Numbered from the stretch's first letter, positions 32,101 to 43,965 are shown. The stretch: 64,000 nucleotides of DNA from Blattamonas nauphoetae (GCA_033064195.1 JARBJD010000003.1:682001-746000), one strand, 5' to 3'. The notes: generated by a model not told the origin, from the sequence alone. Translations and numbers: made by a program.

Positions 32101-35100
32101 AGACAGCAACAGATGCCCTACTCGATAAGCTTCTCAACAAAACGAACCACCATTTGAACCACACCTCTCCCCTGTCACTGAACGAACAGCTTCTACCAAT
32201 GGCTGGATGGGAAGAGGACCAAGCGGAGTTTCCTCTTTTCTCTGCCTTCCACTGTGTGTTTTGTTTGGAGGACGAAGAAGAGCATTGTGTCCAAAGATGC
32301 GTGGATGTGGAGTTCACTCCGATCCGAAAAGAAAAAATGATAACGAAGCGAACCAGAAAGAAGAATAAGGATGAACTGCGACGGGAGAGAAACCATATGA
32401 ATCCCGATCTCCCCGCCGTCCCTCGACGCCGCCGCTCAATCTCGCAAGCTCCTGGAAAGAAACCCGAACCCAACCATGCCCACGCCCTCCTCCGCGAAAT
32501 CCACAAAGTCTATCGAATCCAGCCAATCTCCGAGTTTACTCAGTTCCACACACTCACACCAACTTCAATGGCGTTGTACCACACACAATTCACAACGTTT
32601 CAAAAGGAGAAGGAGAAGATGAAGAATTGGTTCACTCTCACTCGCGTCTTCAACAAATTGAGCAACACGGACTTTTCTTCATCGAATGAGCTCTGTCGAT
32701 CAGCTGTCCACATCTCTCTTACTTCCATCAAGTTGCGTGCCAAGCAACTTGAACCAATCCCTCCACTTTCATTCCAGCTGGAGGAACTACCGTATCCGAC
32801 AGAAGCCGATCTTCAGCCAATAGATATCGCCGATTTGGACAAACAACTGAATGAAGAATTTCCGACACTTCTGAGATTGGAGGAGGAGGAAGAAATGGAA
32901 GCGGCTGCAAGTGGAAAGGGGAAAGGAAAGGCAAGAGATGTCGCAACTCCAAAAGGAAAGAAAAAGGGTGCCAAAGAGGAAGCGCCGACTGAAGACGAAG
33001 AAGAAAAGCAACGACTTCGTGAGGAAGCTATCGCTCAACGTGATGCGGAAATCGAGGAACGAACAAGGTTGAAGGCCGAGAAAAGAGCAGAAGCAATCGC
33101 AACTATGTGTGCGGAATTGCAGGAAAGCCGAGAGAGACATCGTTACGAGGAAATCATCCACAATCTCTCAATGTCCAAAGAGAAATACCAGACCGCCAAG
33201 ACTGTTGTGAAAGGTCGAAAACGAGGAGGAGTCCCTCTTCTCAGAACCCTTCCCCAAATTCAGAATAAGATTGCTTTGTCGCTCGTCAACGAATTCCACT
33301 CCATGGAACTTCACTACGATCAGCTCCTGTCATCTCTCTTCGGACTCATGCCTATTGCAAGCCAACTCTGCCGCAATCTCGTCGTCCATCCACTCCACAA
33401 AGCGATGGATGTCCTCAACAAACGTGACTTCCGAACTGATGACTTGATCTCAACTCTTCAATCATCTCTCTGCTCAACAACGGCCTTCCCTCTTGTCCTT
33501 CGTGATCACGACGAGACGAAAGGAGAAATGCATCTACGCTTGACAGAAACTGTCATTGCTCTGACCCGCACAGTGAGCAAAACAAAGGCCATTGGAACTC
33601 ATCTACGCAACAATACCGCCCAAGTCTTTTCAAACGTGATTCTCGAGCCAATTCGTTCGATCTTCACTGAGATAACAGTTCGTGTCCTCAATGCTGAAAT
33701 CAATCGCCTCATTGCAATCCTTCGTCTCCTGTACGACTACAACGCCCTCATCCACGGACTCCCTCCTGACACTCGCCTCACTCCCGTGGTTGTTCTTGAT
33801 CAGGCCGTCCCAGATCCCAAAGCAAAGGAACAACCAGCACAGGTTCCGCCAGGATACGGAGACAAGTTCATTCTCGGTGAAGGAATTGCCAAGTTTGACC
33901 CGACATTCAACGAAGAGTGTGAAGCAAAGAGCTTCAGAAACGCAGCGGATCCAGACATGCCACCGTCCAAGGATGGTGAAGCCGATGCAGACCCAAAGAA
34001 AGGAGCAAAGAAAGCCCCAGCTCCTGCACCAAAAGGGAAGGATAAGAAGGCAGCACCAGTCCCCGAAGAGACCGACATGAAAGAGAAAGAAATGCTTTTC
34101 GGAAAAGTTCCATTCATGGGAGTCCCGTTCATCCAGTGGATTCCCAAACAGACAATCAAAGAAAAGGGCGACAAAGAGAAAGAGAATGAAGCCGCTCAGT
34201 TCCTAAACGATGTACTGGCACAATTCCACCGGATTGCGGAAACAGCCACCCAACAATTGACGAGCAAAGATCCGAAAGTAAAAGGAAAGGAAGGAACAGC
34301 CGCTCCTCCGGTTGAGACAGAGGGACAAGAGAAGAACCGAATCTCGACTCTGCTTCAAGCGGACTATCTTGCTGTGGGAGCATCAGCAATGACCGTGATT
34401 GATTCACTCGAACGAGCCATTAAGTATCAAATGGTCCGACGGAGCGAATGGGAAAGTGAGTTCGACAGGAAACAACTTGAAGAAGAGGAAGAAAAGAAAA
34501 GAGCAGCCGAGGCCAAAGAGAATGAAGCAAAAGAAGAAGCCTCCCAAGACAAGACTAAAGCTCCAGCCAAAACCGACAAGAAAACACCAGCAACTAAAAC
34601 CAAGGGAAAGAAAGACGTTGTTGAGGAACCAGAGGAGATCCTCCCACCCCCGCCACCTCCTTTCGTGTACCCACCTCTTCCGCCCGCTCTCCAATCGCTC
34701 TGCTCCTCCAACAAAATTTGGGACCGGATTTCAAACAACGCCCCAAGTTTCCAGTCATCACATGTGAAGACTCTTCAACTTCCCGATCAAATTCACCCAG
34801 TGATCCTCCGAGACAATTTCTTCAAGGCTGAACACCGAGATATTGCCTGTCTCGAATTGATCCAACAAACAAAACAACGTGTGAATGGATTAGTCACTTC
34901 TCTTCTGAACCAGTTTTCAGGGTTCATCGACCCATTTTTCGAGATCCCTCGTCGCCTGGACACTCTTTTCAAGGAACGACTCTTTGCTGATCTTCAGGCC
35001 GTCTCGACAGTTCGTGTCATGTTCGGTCTCGCGATCGAGCAAGGTGAGATGATCCGCGAACGTGTCCGAATTAGAGGAGGCCGTGTTCTCGTCGATCAAA

Positions 35101-38100
35101 ATGACCTTGTGACCCCGTCCAAGGAAGGAATCGAAGATATTGAGGAGGGAATGAGTGAGAATGCTGGCGTTCCTGGTCTCAGTCAGAAATTGAGCAAACA
35201 GCAGCATGCAACCCAGTTTGGAATTGTGAATGAAGAAGAAGAGCAAACATGGACATATCGAACATTCAAGAAACTCCGCAATGGAGATCACAGTGGACTC
35301 AGTTGGAGGGAGTTCAGAAAACTCCCACTGGGACAAACGATGGTTGAATTGGACATCAATCCACTCGGAGAGCGAGTATTCTTCAAAACACCAAAACAGC
35401 CGAAGGAAGTTGCCGATACAGATGAAGCTGCACCAACAGGTCCACACATCATCGGCGACCATGACGAAGACCAGGCAAAGGACCCAACTCTCGAATGTCA
35501 CACAATCACTTTCCTTCAGGCCATGAAGAATGCACCAGACATGAAATCTCGACAAGAAGCCGAATATGTCCGGAAGAGATGGAACGATTTGAACCTGAAA
35601 TGCAGTGCAATGGTCTGTGACCAGAATCAATGCCGTCCCAAAGGCGATGAAGAGCATAAGGACGATACCAATTTCTCTCGATTTGACAAACGTCAGGCGA
35701 TCATTGCAGAATCATTCGTCAAGGGTACGTTCACTGCCAATCTCCTCGGGGCAAAAGAAAACCCACCGCCAAATTGGAATTCTGGGCCAGGATTTGCGAG
35801 GCCATTTTGGACATTGGAATGGGACCTTCTGAAAAACGAAACTAAACCGATGTCGGCCACAGAGAAAAGAAGACGAAGGCAAGAAGCCCTCATCGAAACA
35901 AGAACTGCTCTTCCAATGTATTCCCACAAAAAGGACAAAATGAGCATGGCCGGCGGGCATTTTTCGTCATCGTTAACACACATCGAACGTCCTCACTCTG
36001 CCAAATCGGACGGACGAACCATCATCACCGGATCTCAACAGAAAGATAAACTTGGAATGGCCGTCCCGCTTGAAAGAAAGGAATTATTTGCCTTCTCACA
36101 TTGGACAGACCCTCTGCATCACCAAACGTTTGATCCACCGTCTACAACAATCAAGTTGATGGCATATGAATGGTTTGGTTCCATCCCAGCAGATTGCATC
36201 CCATTCTTTGAGAAGATTGTTGAATTACATCATCAACACTTGGAAACAACAGGATGCTCACTCGAAAACGACAACTGCAAGATAAACACATCTCGCCCAC
36301 CACCCATCGAACAAAAGGTGGTTCCATTCCTCTTCCCCAAACTCAGCCCACACCATCCTCTCCGCAGACCGTACAGGTCCAGCATCCTGTCTCCATTCCA
36401 CGCAAACTACCTCCGAATCGCACTCTCGTGTGTCTCTCGGTCTGGCTTCTGTTCCCCATCTCTCTTTGCTCGAGTGTGCACCGAAGTCACTGGAGGAACT
36501 CTTCAGGGATCTCAGTATGGAACACAAAAAACAGCAACTGTCACGTCACCACTCTCCGTCCAACTCTCTCCGGCTGGCCTTCCCACAGTCTTCCCTCCAA
36601 TCTATCGCAGAGTACCATTCTCGTTCTGGAAGTCATTTGCTGACAACAGCGCCTGTTGCTTTGATGTTCCAGTCTCAACTGACGGAGAGAATGGTTGCTG
36701 CAATTGGAAACCACACGACTCTTCTCAATTCCATCTCCAACACAGTCTTCACGTGGATTGGCGTAGCTTGCTCGTCCAGCTCCTCCTTCCACGCCCAGCA
36801 TCTCTCCACGAGTTGAAGTGTCTCGCTCGACTGTACGCGAGGAACACAGATTGTCATGGACGCATCTCACGTCGCCGCTTCTTGGCACTTCCCCTCTTCT
36901 TTGAGGAAGAACTCATCCCAACACTCACAAAGGGTCGAATCACAAAAGACGGAAGAAACGAGATGAATGTCGACGTCAATGACAACGACGAATGGGAGTA
37001 CGAACGAGGGAACGAAGGAGAATACATGGACGAGGTCCAACGACTCGTCGAAGAAAGAGAGCTCGATGCAAACACAAAGAAGTCACCAACCAAGAGAAAT
37101 GAAGAGAAGAAACCCAAACCACGTATCTCTGCTCTTGACACTATCCAGGACGGACCGCAAAAGGCTGATAGCGACAAAGAAGCAGAAGTTGTCGTCGAGC
37201 CAGTGAACGAGAAAGCTTATGTCACAGATTTTGTCCTTGTCTCTCTGAAAGAACAACGCACTCGAAACTTCGACTATCTTCCTCTCACCCTCCCCGAAGA
37301 GAAAAAGACAAAGGGGCAGCCTCAACCATCCAAGTCACCATCCCAACCCAACCAAGAAGCAGCCACTCCAGAGCCAAAATCTCACCGTCCAACAATTCAA
37401 CAAGTTCTCCCGGCTCGAAAGGGATCTCGGATGATGTCACCCACCCAAACAAGAGCCGGTGTGAGTGACTCACCCAGCTCCTCGTCTCCCCAACCACGCC
37501 CAACTCCCAAACCGTCTCAACGCATTCTCCCACGCACCTATCCAAACACAGCTATTACCCATCTGAAAATGATCCTATTTGATCTGCTTGCCAAAACTGT
37601 TGTCCAAACGTCGGTCATCCCAACTGACAACACACAAAAGAAGAAAAGACACAGACACCAACATACTCACGCTCACCTCAAAGCAACCATCAAACTTGCG
37701 GGAACAATGATCAGACAGAAGAGCATGAACCGCGGACAGCGCAAGGAACTCTTCACCCCCGAGGAGCCCAAGAACAACCAACCACTTAGTGGGCCACACT
37801 CAAGACAGCCAAGTGTCGTTTCTATCACCTCAAAAATCGGACGAAGTGTCGGGTTCGGTAAAGACCGGATCGTTCCAGGAACACCTGTTGGGAATGATGC
37901 ACCAACACTCAATCCTGTCCATCTCCTCAAGGCTCTCTCGTCGGATTACGATACAATTGAAGGCTTCCACAAGGCATTCGAGTCCATTGGGCTCTTCCAA
38001 AAGCTCAACAAGGCACGAATTGGCCGTCTCCTCCATCCTAGCTCAGGTGAAGGAGGACCAGGAGGTCCAAGCCAATCCATTGACGAAATCAACGAGCAAT

Positions 38101-38618
38101 TCCGTCTGAATCAACTTCAACCACCACCAACAGATCCCTCATCCAACTCTCCTCACCCACAAAATCCAGACCTCCCAACACTTGTACCAGGAAGTCTCGC
38201 TCTCCGACGAATGAGCTCATTCACTCGCACGTCGACATTTTCCACAGGCCAGAATCCGGATGGTTCGAGAAGACCATCTCTTCTTCCTCCAACGAATCCT
38301 GTCCGATTGACAATGACAGATATTGTCCCAATCATCTGTGAGCTCTCAACCCTCCCGACCAACTCACTTGATGAAAACAAAAGGAAAGTTGTCTACTCAA
38401 CTGGAAGGAACGTTTGCTCTCTTTTTTCTAATTTCATTTTCTCTCAGACTATTCTGGCCTTACTTTCATCGATCATTGAGCAAACAGGTGAGAAAGATCT
38501 CATCTCTTGGGATGAGTTTGTAATGACAGAAGAAGGAACAAACATCGCCTCATCCACCAAGCATTATCAATTCATCAACTTTGGTGATTTGATGATAAAA
38601 GCACAGACTTCACAATAA
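29171..38618 (+). CDS. SPEF2/CPC1-like central-pair protein with adenylate-kinase-like domain
   Basis: Exon 1 (29171-29260) joins exon 2 at 29319 across a 58-nt intron. The frame then runs to 38618, apart from a probable 36-nt in-frame intron at 38412-38447. The total is about 3.1 thousand residues. The N-terminal part is Glu/Arg-rich coiled coil as in SPEF2 (ESERRRLVLDSELTQQQ). Walker A of a kinase fold is near residue 473 (AAVIGPNKSGRSTLARHL) and the adenylate-kinase VVLDGFPRTM motif near 841. Long Lys/Glu/Pro-rich linkers follow (VARALAHLTFDS, PPLPPALQSLCSSNKIWDRI) and the C-terminus looks EF-hand-like (ISWDEFV). SPEF2 also has an N-terminal CH domain that I do not find. The start is the first in-frame ATG, and an upstream exon may be missing. 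Confidence 0.6.
38412..38447 (+). other. Probable 36-nt in-frame intron in the SPEF2-like gene
   Basis: gtttgctctc...ttctctcag is pyrimidine-rich, begins with a GTTTG donor used by other introns here, and ends in CAG. Being 36 nt with no stop, it does not break the frame. Read as protein it gives hydrophobic VCSLFSNFIFSQ in an otherwise polar stretch. Confidence 0.55.
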
Positions 38619-38759
38619 TCACAGTTTCAATTGAAGTTGTACTCCTTATTTCTTCACTTTCCACTTCTTATTTGACAGTACGGCTGCAATTTGTCCCAGA
38701 ATTGCAAAAAACGAGAAAAATCAGAGAAAACGGCAACAGTGAGATGAATGTGGAAAAGT

Positions 38760-40546
38760 TTAGTTTTTCTTGACTTTTCGTGGCTCCACAATATTTTCGG
38801 GAAGTGCTTGTGACAGAGGGCCAGATTTGAACCATCCAGCGAACTTCGACAGAATCACATATCCAATGTAAAACAGAAGCAAGAGGCCAATCAGAATGAG
38901 AGGTTTGTGTGCAAGAAATACAGTTGGGAGATCGTATTCAATGACAATTGTTTCAAACATGGGAGCGTTGATGGCGTTATGGCGCCTGAAAAGAAAAGTA
39001 CGACGACCCAGGTAATCCATTGCAGAAAATGTCTTCCTTCCCTTGTACGAGCCTTCTGTGTCCAGTGGCATCCCATTCAGAGAACGAGTTCCTCTATCCT
39101 TCTCTTTATAGAACGTGAGGTCGCCAGCAAGTTCTTCCCAGTACGACGGCTCGCTACCGATTCTTACCGCTTCAACTTTCTTGTCCCATTCCTCATTGTT
39201 CTCTTCCTCATCATATACTAGTTCAATTGGAACAGCGTTGTATGATCCAAAGCCATTTGCCCAGCATCGAACATTCTTGGCTCCTTCTGGAAGAGCAAGA
39301 CGAAGAATACCGACATTGGCTGGTGTGTATGTCATCGATGCTGCGAGTGGGACAACGAGAGTGTGTTCACGGGCAGGAAGTGCAGCAGTCTTGAAGGATT
39401 TATCATTCTGGAACGAGTCAACTTCAGATTGCTCATCAGAATAGAAGAAAGACGGTTTGGTTTGGATGCTTGTAGTCACCAGTTCGCGTGCTCTTTTGAA
39501 CTCAGACAAACCAACATTCCATCCGGTGTAGAATGTGCTCTTCCATCCCCCCCAGAGGTGGAATCTTGGCTCGAGTTCCATCTCAAGGTATCCTGTCTGA
39601 TTACTTTCCCAATTGAAAGCATGAACAGTAGATGTGGAGATATTTCCGATTTCATCACGATAATACAGATTTGTGGATGATTTTGGGATGTTGAGATTGT
39701 ACTTGCGAACAATATTGCTATCAGATGGAGGAGTAACCTAGCTCAGGATAAACAGTGAAAAAAGACGGACCATTGTTTTGAACTTATTGAACTCTCCAAT
39801 CAGTTTTGAACCCGCGTTTTTCACGCCGTATGTTTCTTCGACATGACAATCTGTTCCGTGAGAGATTGTCACATCACGAGTATAACGGGAAATTGTAAGT
39901 AAAGGTGAGGGATTTGCATAGCGAATGCTGAACGGAATTTTTGTGTTTGGTTCAACGTCCCCATTCGATGACTTACACCGACCCTTGTCTTGGTTGATTT
40001 GGAGTTCCTCGGAGTGAGAGAGAATGGTATCAGTATGAATATGAACGATTATGGAATCTGCTGTTGTTGGATATGGTGATGGGAACACAAGGCTTCCAAG
40101 GAGCTCAACGAAGGCAGTTTCGTCTTGTGTGTGTTGTCTTGGACGAGGTTCCAGGACATGGACATAAATAACGTTGGCATGGAGAGTAACCGTCTCATCT
40201 CCATCAATTGATTTTGGAAGTTGGATTCGGTACATGTTTTCACTGAGAAAAAAGATACACAGTGTGATGAAGGTGTGACGACAAAAAGTGAAATATCAAA
40301 CTCTTCAACAAAAGTCGCTTGGAGTGGTAGTCCATTTAGAGTAAAAGAAACCATAGACAATTTTACAACAGGATATTCAAGGAAAAAGTCGTAAAATGCA
40401 CCGTCTGGTTTTTGGTCCTCGAGATGGAAGTCGATTGTGTAGCGAATGAAAAGTGCATCTCCTTTCACATCAAATTCACGTTTGATATCATCATTAACGA
40501 TCGACGCCAAGATTGATTGGCAAACAAGAGAGATGAGAACGAACAT
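38760..40546 (-). CDS. OST1: Ribophorin I (oligosaccharyltransferase OST1 subunit)
   Basis: Exons 40302-40546, 39771-40242 and 38760-39737 give 564 aa. Introns are 59 nt (gtttga...ctcag) and 33 nt (gtccg...gctag). The chosen ATG opens with a signal peptide, MFVLISLVCQSILASI. Ribophorin I landmarks are YVHVLEPRPRQHTQ, SPYPTTADSIIVHIH, YRDEIGNIS, MELEPRFHLWGGWKSTFYTG and LALPEGAKNV. One C-terminal membrane segment (PLILIGLLLLFYIGYVIL) and a short cytosolic Lys-rich tail follow. It acts in N-glycosylation at the rough ER. The start lies 62 bp from the divergent EF-hand gene. Confidence 0.92.
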
Positions 40547-40608
40547 TTCGATCAGACCCAAACAAAGATAAACTCATCTGATCAAATCTTCATCTACGGA
40601 GTGCACGA
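40547..40608. promoter_or_regulatory. 62-bp divergent promoter, ribophorin I / EF-hand gene
   Basis: The DNA between the two start codons holds TCGATCAGA beside the ribophorin start and TGATCAAA at 40579-40586, about 23 nt before the EF-hand ATG. It is a compact bidirectional promoter. Confidence 0.5.
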
Positions 40609-41009
40609 ATGGTATACCAAGAATCAGCCTATTTTGCACATTCTTCTACCTTATCATTATCTTGCTTCTGATTTAGGATGATGAATTAACCCGACAAGAG
40701 ATTGACACCCTCAGGGAAGCCTTCGTCCTATTTGACACAAACAAAAGTGGCTCTGTTGATAGGGAAGAACTCCTTGCCATTATCAAGTCTTTGAATGATT
40801 CTAACTATGATGAAAAAGACAATGAACAAACTTTTCAAAAGTTTGATGTTGATGGAAACGGAACAATTGATTTTCCTGAATTCCTCACCCTAATGTTACC
40901 TCGAATTCGGAAAAAGAATCAACCATTTATCTTCACAAATATCTATGCAATGCTTGATCAGAATTGGAAGTTGTTTTCAGAAGACCAATCTGGGAAACTC
41001 AATCCCTGA
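40609..41009 (+). CDS. Small EF-hand (calmodulin/centrin-like) protein
   Basis: The exon from 40677 (DDELTRQEIDTLREAF) has no usable start. Just upstream is ATG at 40609-40611, followed at once by gtatac and a 65-nt intron ending tttag. Splicing gives M-DDELTRQ, so the first coding exon would be the start codon alone. The 111-aa product has two canonical Ca2+ loops, DTNKSGSVDREE and DVDGNGTIDFPE, each in a helix-loop-helix. The C-terminal 35 residues lack another clear loop. It could be a half-calmodulin, a centrin relative, or a gene with a further 3' exon that I do not see. Confidence 0.7.
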
Positions 41010-41376
41010 GTTTCCGTCCTTCCTCTTTGGGACACACACGTCACATCCTTCCATCTCAGCCAATAGGTCTTTTTTGTGGATCGCTCTAACTTGGCGGATC
41101 AATTGGAATGCGGGACTCGTCATTGATTTAACAGTGCCAACAACTCTGAATTGCATAAACACACTCCTCCCTGATTATCTCTCATTTCAGTTGATATTAA
41201 TACATTCATAAAAGTGTTAAAAACCAAATGCTTCGAATTGTTCGAGAGACTTCAGAATCATCCATCCACTGCTCCAAAAACAGGTGCGGAGTTAATCTCA
41301 TGCTTTTTATACACGATCATATGTGTATTATCAGTAGAGTCGTGTCTCCACGACAATTGTTTATTCGTATTGGATT
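41010..41376. other. Convergent spacer between EF-hand and ubiquitin-like genes
   Basis: About 365 bp. An open plus-strand stretch to ~41211 could be 3' exon material of the EF-hand gene, but it has no EF-hand loop or clear splice sites. Otherwise nothing recognised. Confidence 0.25.
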
Positions 41377-41767
41377 TTAAATCCTAAATCCCACGATTGA
41401 TGCTGTTTCACCAGATTGGTTGTCGTCATCATCTTCAGGAACGGGTGCGTCATGCGGAGAAGAGGTAGCGTCTGGTTGATCGCTGGATTCGGGTTTTTCA
41501 TTGAGGTTGTAGAAAACACAGGTTGAGCTTTCTTTCTGGACAGATACAAAGGAAAAAAGAAACCAATGCACTCTCTTGTATCAACAATGTTTCATCGAGA
41601 GCCTTTCCACGTTTGACGAGGAGACATGATGATGGTGTCTTGACTCCGAACTTCTTAGCGGCCGCGTTCTTAAGAGTTGAGATTCTATCTTCGAGAGAAA
41701 GCGTGACCTTGATACCATTCCTGGTATGACAATTTGTTATATCGATCAGGACGTCCTGAGATTCCAT
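41377..41767 (-). CDS. Ubiquitin-like domain protein
   Basis: Exons 41564-41767 and 41377-41535 are joined across a 28-nt intron (gtttct...ccag), one of the shortest here. The product is 120 aa. Residues ~5-80 fit a ubiquitin-like fold: VLIDITNCHTRNGIKVTLSL, TLKNAAAKKFGV, CLLVKRGKALDETLLIQESAL and the final strand STCVFYNL, which only appears after splicing. An acidic tail (PEDDDDNQSGE) follows. There is no C-terminal di-glycine, so it is a domain protein and not a conjugated modifier. Exact family unknown. Confidence 0.65.
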
Positions 41768-41859
41768 TTCAGATTAAAAGTTGGTTGGATCAAACAGATC
41801 TGTGTGACGGATTAAGATATATCGATAGATGAAATGAAAAATAACGGAATAACTTCACT

Positions 41860-43083
41860 CTACTCTTCCTTCACGACATAATTCTTATTTCTTAGTGCCT
41901 GCAAGACGGCAACACGATGATCTGGCCCGGTTGTGTCGATCACAAGCTCGACCACCTGCTCCCGCAGTTTGAGGTCAACCTTCTGCCTGGTTTGACTAAT
42001 CATGAAAATACTTGCTCCCTCTTCCGAGATTGTTGAGACAAGATCCTTCATTGCCCCGACTGCATCAGACAGCCAGACAGACAGGTGGACGCGACGCTGC
42101 TGCAGCATCAGGCCGTGGTCGATGACGTTGCTGACAAACCCAATGTCAATGTTTCCACCCGACAAAAGAAGACAGACTTTCTTGTATTGCGACGGGATCT
42201 TGCCCGACATGACAGCGGCGACAGGGACAGCCCCGGCACCCTCACAGATGATGTGCTGCTTCTCCATCAAGAACAGAATGGCAGCGGAGATGGTCTCCTC
42301 ACTCACAGTCACAACGTCAACCTGAAACTCCTGCATATATTTGAAAGTTAGGTCTCCGGGTGTGCGAACTTGGATTCCATCGGCGATGGTCTTCGCGACT
42401 TCAAGCGACGTCACTTTTCCCTGTTCCAGTGAAGTCCGCATGGAGGCCGCAGTTTCTGATTGCACACCAATCACTTTCACTGACGGATTGATGGCTCTTG
42501 CCGCGACTGCAATCCCCGCACAGAGTCCTCCTCCGCCAATCGGGGCAACGATGCAATCACAGTTCTTGACTTGCTCCAGAATCTCTAACGCAACTGTGCC
42601 TTGCCCAGCAATAATAGTTGGATCATTGAAAGGATGAATGTATGTGTATCCATTTTCTTTTTGGAGTTTATCGCAGTAGGCTGCTGCATCATCGTAAATT
42701 GCTCCTTTCAGCACGACGTTAGCTCCATAGCTACGCGTGTTCTGAATTTTAGCGAGAGGCGTCGATTCTGGCATGACAATTGTTGCCGGAATTCCAAAAT
42801 GTTGAGCTGAGAAGGCGACTCCTTGTGCGTGGTTTCCTGCACTGCTTGCACAGACACCTGTCTTCTTTTCTTCATCTGTGAGTGTTGCAATCTTGTTGAA
42901 TGCTCCACGCAACTTAAATGCACCAGTTCTTTGGAGAATTTCGAGCTTTAAGTAGATATCTTGTTGGGGAGTGCTCAAGGCAGAAGAATGGACAACAGGA
43001 GTCTTTTCGAGGATGGAGGAGAGGCGGTCACGGGCTTGGGTCACATCATCAATGGTTATACAGCCAGGAAACGGGGCAGTCAT
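41860..43083 (-). CDS. Threonine ammonia-lyase (threonine dehydratase), PLP-dependent
   Basis: A single 407-aa exon. It deaminates threonine to 2-oxobutanoate and ammonia. The PLP Lys is in TGAFKLRGAF (~57), the Asn of the SSAGNHAQG loop (~81-89) is present, and the phosphate-binding GGGGL is at ~183-187. A C-terminal ACT-like regulatory part (VWLSDAVGAMKDLVSTISEE) is present. Length and architecture match the ~400-aa bacterial/archaeal catabolic type, not the longer two-ACT biosynthetic IlvA. In an anaerobe this gives a fermentable 2-oxo acid. Intronless structure in an intron-rich region and bacterial-type architecture suggest gene transfer. A TGATCAAAT motif lies ~15 bp upstream of the start. 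Confidence 0.93.
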   Translation of the reverse strand: MTAPFPGCITIDDVTQARDRLSSILEKTPVVHSSALSTPQQDIYLKLEILQRTGAFKLRGAFNKIATLTDEEKKTGVCASSAGNHAQGVAFSAQHFGIPATIVMPESTPLAKIQNTRSYGANVVLKGAIYDDAAAYCDKLQKENGYTYIHPFNDPTIIAGQGTVALEILEQVKNCDCIVAPIGGGGLCAGIAVAARAINPSVKVIGVQSETAASMRTSLEQGKVTSLEVAKTIADGIQVRTPGDLTFKYMQEFQVDVVTVSEETISAAILFLMEKQHIICEGAGAVPVAAVMSGKIPSQYKKVCLLLSGGNIDIGFVSNVIDHGLMLQQRRVHLSVWLSDAVGAMKDLVSTISEEGASIFMISQTRQKVDLKLREQVVELVIDTTGPDHRVAVLQALRNKNYVVKEE

Positions 43084-43223
43084 CTGTGTTTGACAATTTG
43101 ATCATGCCCATCATAGAATTAATGAAATGTCAACCTTGAAATAAAGCGACAAGATGCGAAAGAAGATATAAATTTGAAAAAGAATCAGGATATAAGTGAA
43201 ATGTTTCCATCAAGCATCAAGTA

Positions 43224-43965
43224 TCACCTTTTCTGCTCGTCAATGTGGCGAATGACTGTTTCGATAATTTCTGCCTTCATTTTAGTCATTTCGGCCAAAA
43301 TTTCCTCTTTCAGACATTTTTTCATCATTGCAAGTTCATGTCTGAGAACGCGGAGGCCTGAAAATTTTCAGAAGTGAGGAAATGAGGAAAAGAAATACCA
43401 TCAGGGAGTTCTTCCTCTTCAGATGGCTTAGGAGGACCATGTCCAGATGGTGTGGGACTGACTGCAGCTGTTGCGATCTATACGGAGAAAGAAACGACAA
43501 TCAGTTTATTGTTGAGACAGAAAAGAGGATGAAGAAAAAACTTGTTGGACGTTTGATTTTGACTGTTGTCGGGAGAGCTCCATTGCTTCAGCGTATGTAT
43601 TGGGGAGAGTAGCTGTAATTTCTTTATAAATTCGCATGAGCTCTTCTGGATGTGATGGTTCTGCAAAGTTGAATCCGTACGTGGCATTCTTCGTGTGGAA
43701 TGATAAAAAGCAGGTTCCCAAAGGTTGTAAACAATCTTTCGCAACGATATTTTCGTTTAAGTAGGACTGATAAGAGAAAATATCTTGTTCATATGCATAA
43801 AGTGATGAAGACCTTGTGAGCTCCGTCCATGACACAGAAACGAGCTTGCCCTGTCTCATTGTTTCGAACAAGGATTAAATTCAAAAGGTCTTGTGTTTCA
43901 TTGACCCAAGCACCGTCTTGCACCTTATTTAGGCTGATTTCTAGTGTGCTTATGATGGATTCCAT
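43224..43965 (-). CDS. Ena/VASP-like protein (EVH1 plus tetramerisation coiled coil)
   Basis: Four exons, 43813-43965, 43542-43766, 43399-43477 and 43224-43357, encode 196 aa. The first two form an EVH1 (WH1) domain: LNLILVRNNETGQARFCVMD and, across an intron, YLNENIVAKDCL, TCFLSFHTKNATYGFNFAEP. A short linker has a weak proline motif (SPTPSGHGPPKPSEEE). The last exon reads VLRHELAMMKKCLKEEILAE then MTKMKAEIIETVIRHIDEQK, the Ena/VASP tetramerisation coiled-coil pattern. Ena/VASP proteins promote actin filament growth at membranes. The G- and F-actin-binding blocks and long poly-proline region are missing or minimal, so this is a stripped-down form. Confidence 0.65.

Noticed and set aside
29500-38600. 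Long open minus-strand and alternative plus-strand frames across the SPEF2-like gene (for example 31724-32506)
   Set aside because: They lie opposite a continuous giant frame, have Ser/Leu/Phe-rich shadow composition and show no domains or starts of their own.
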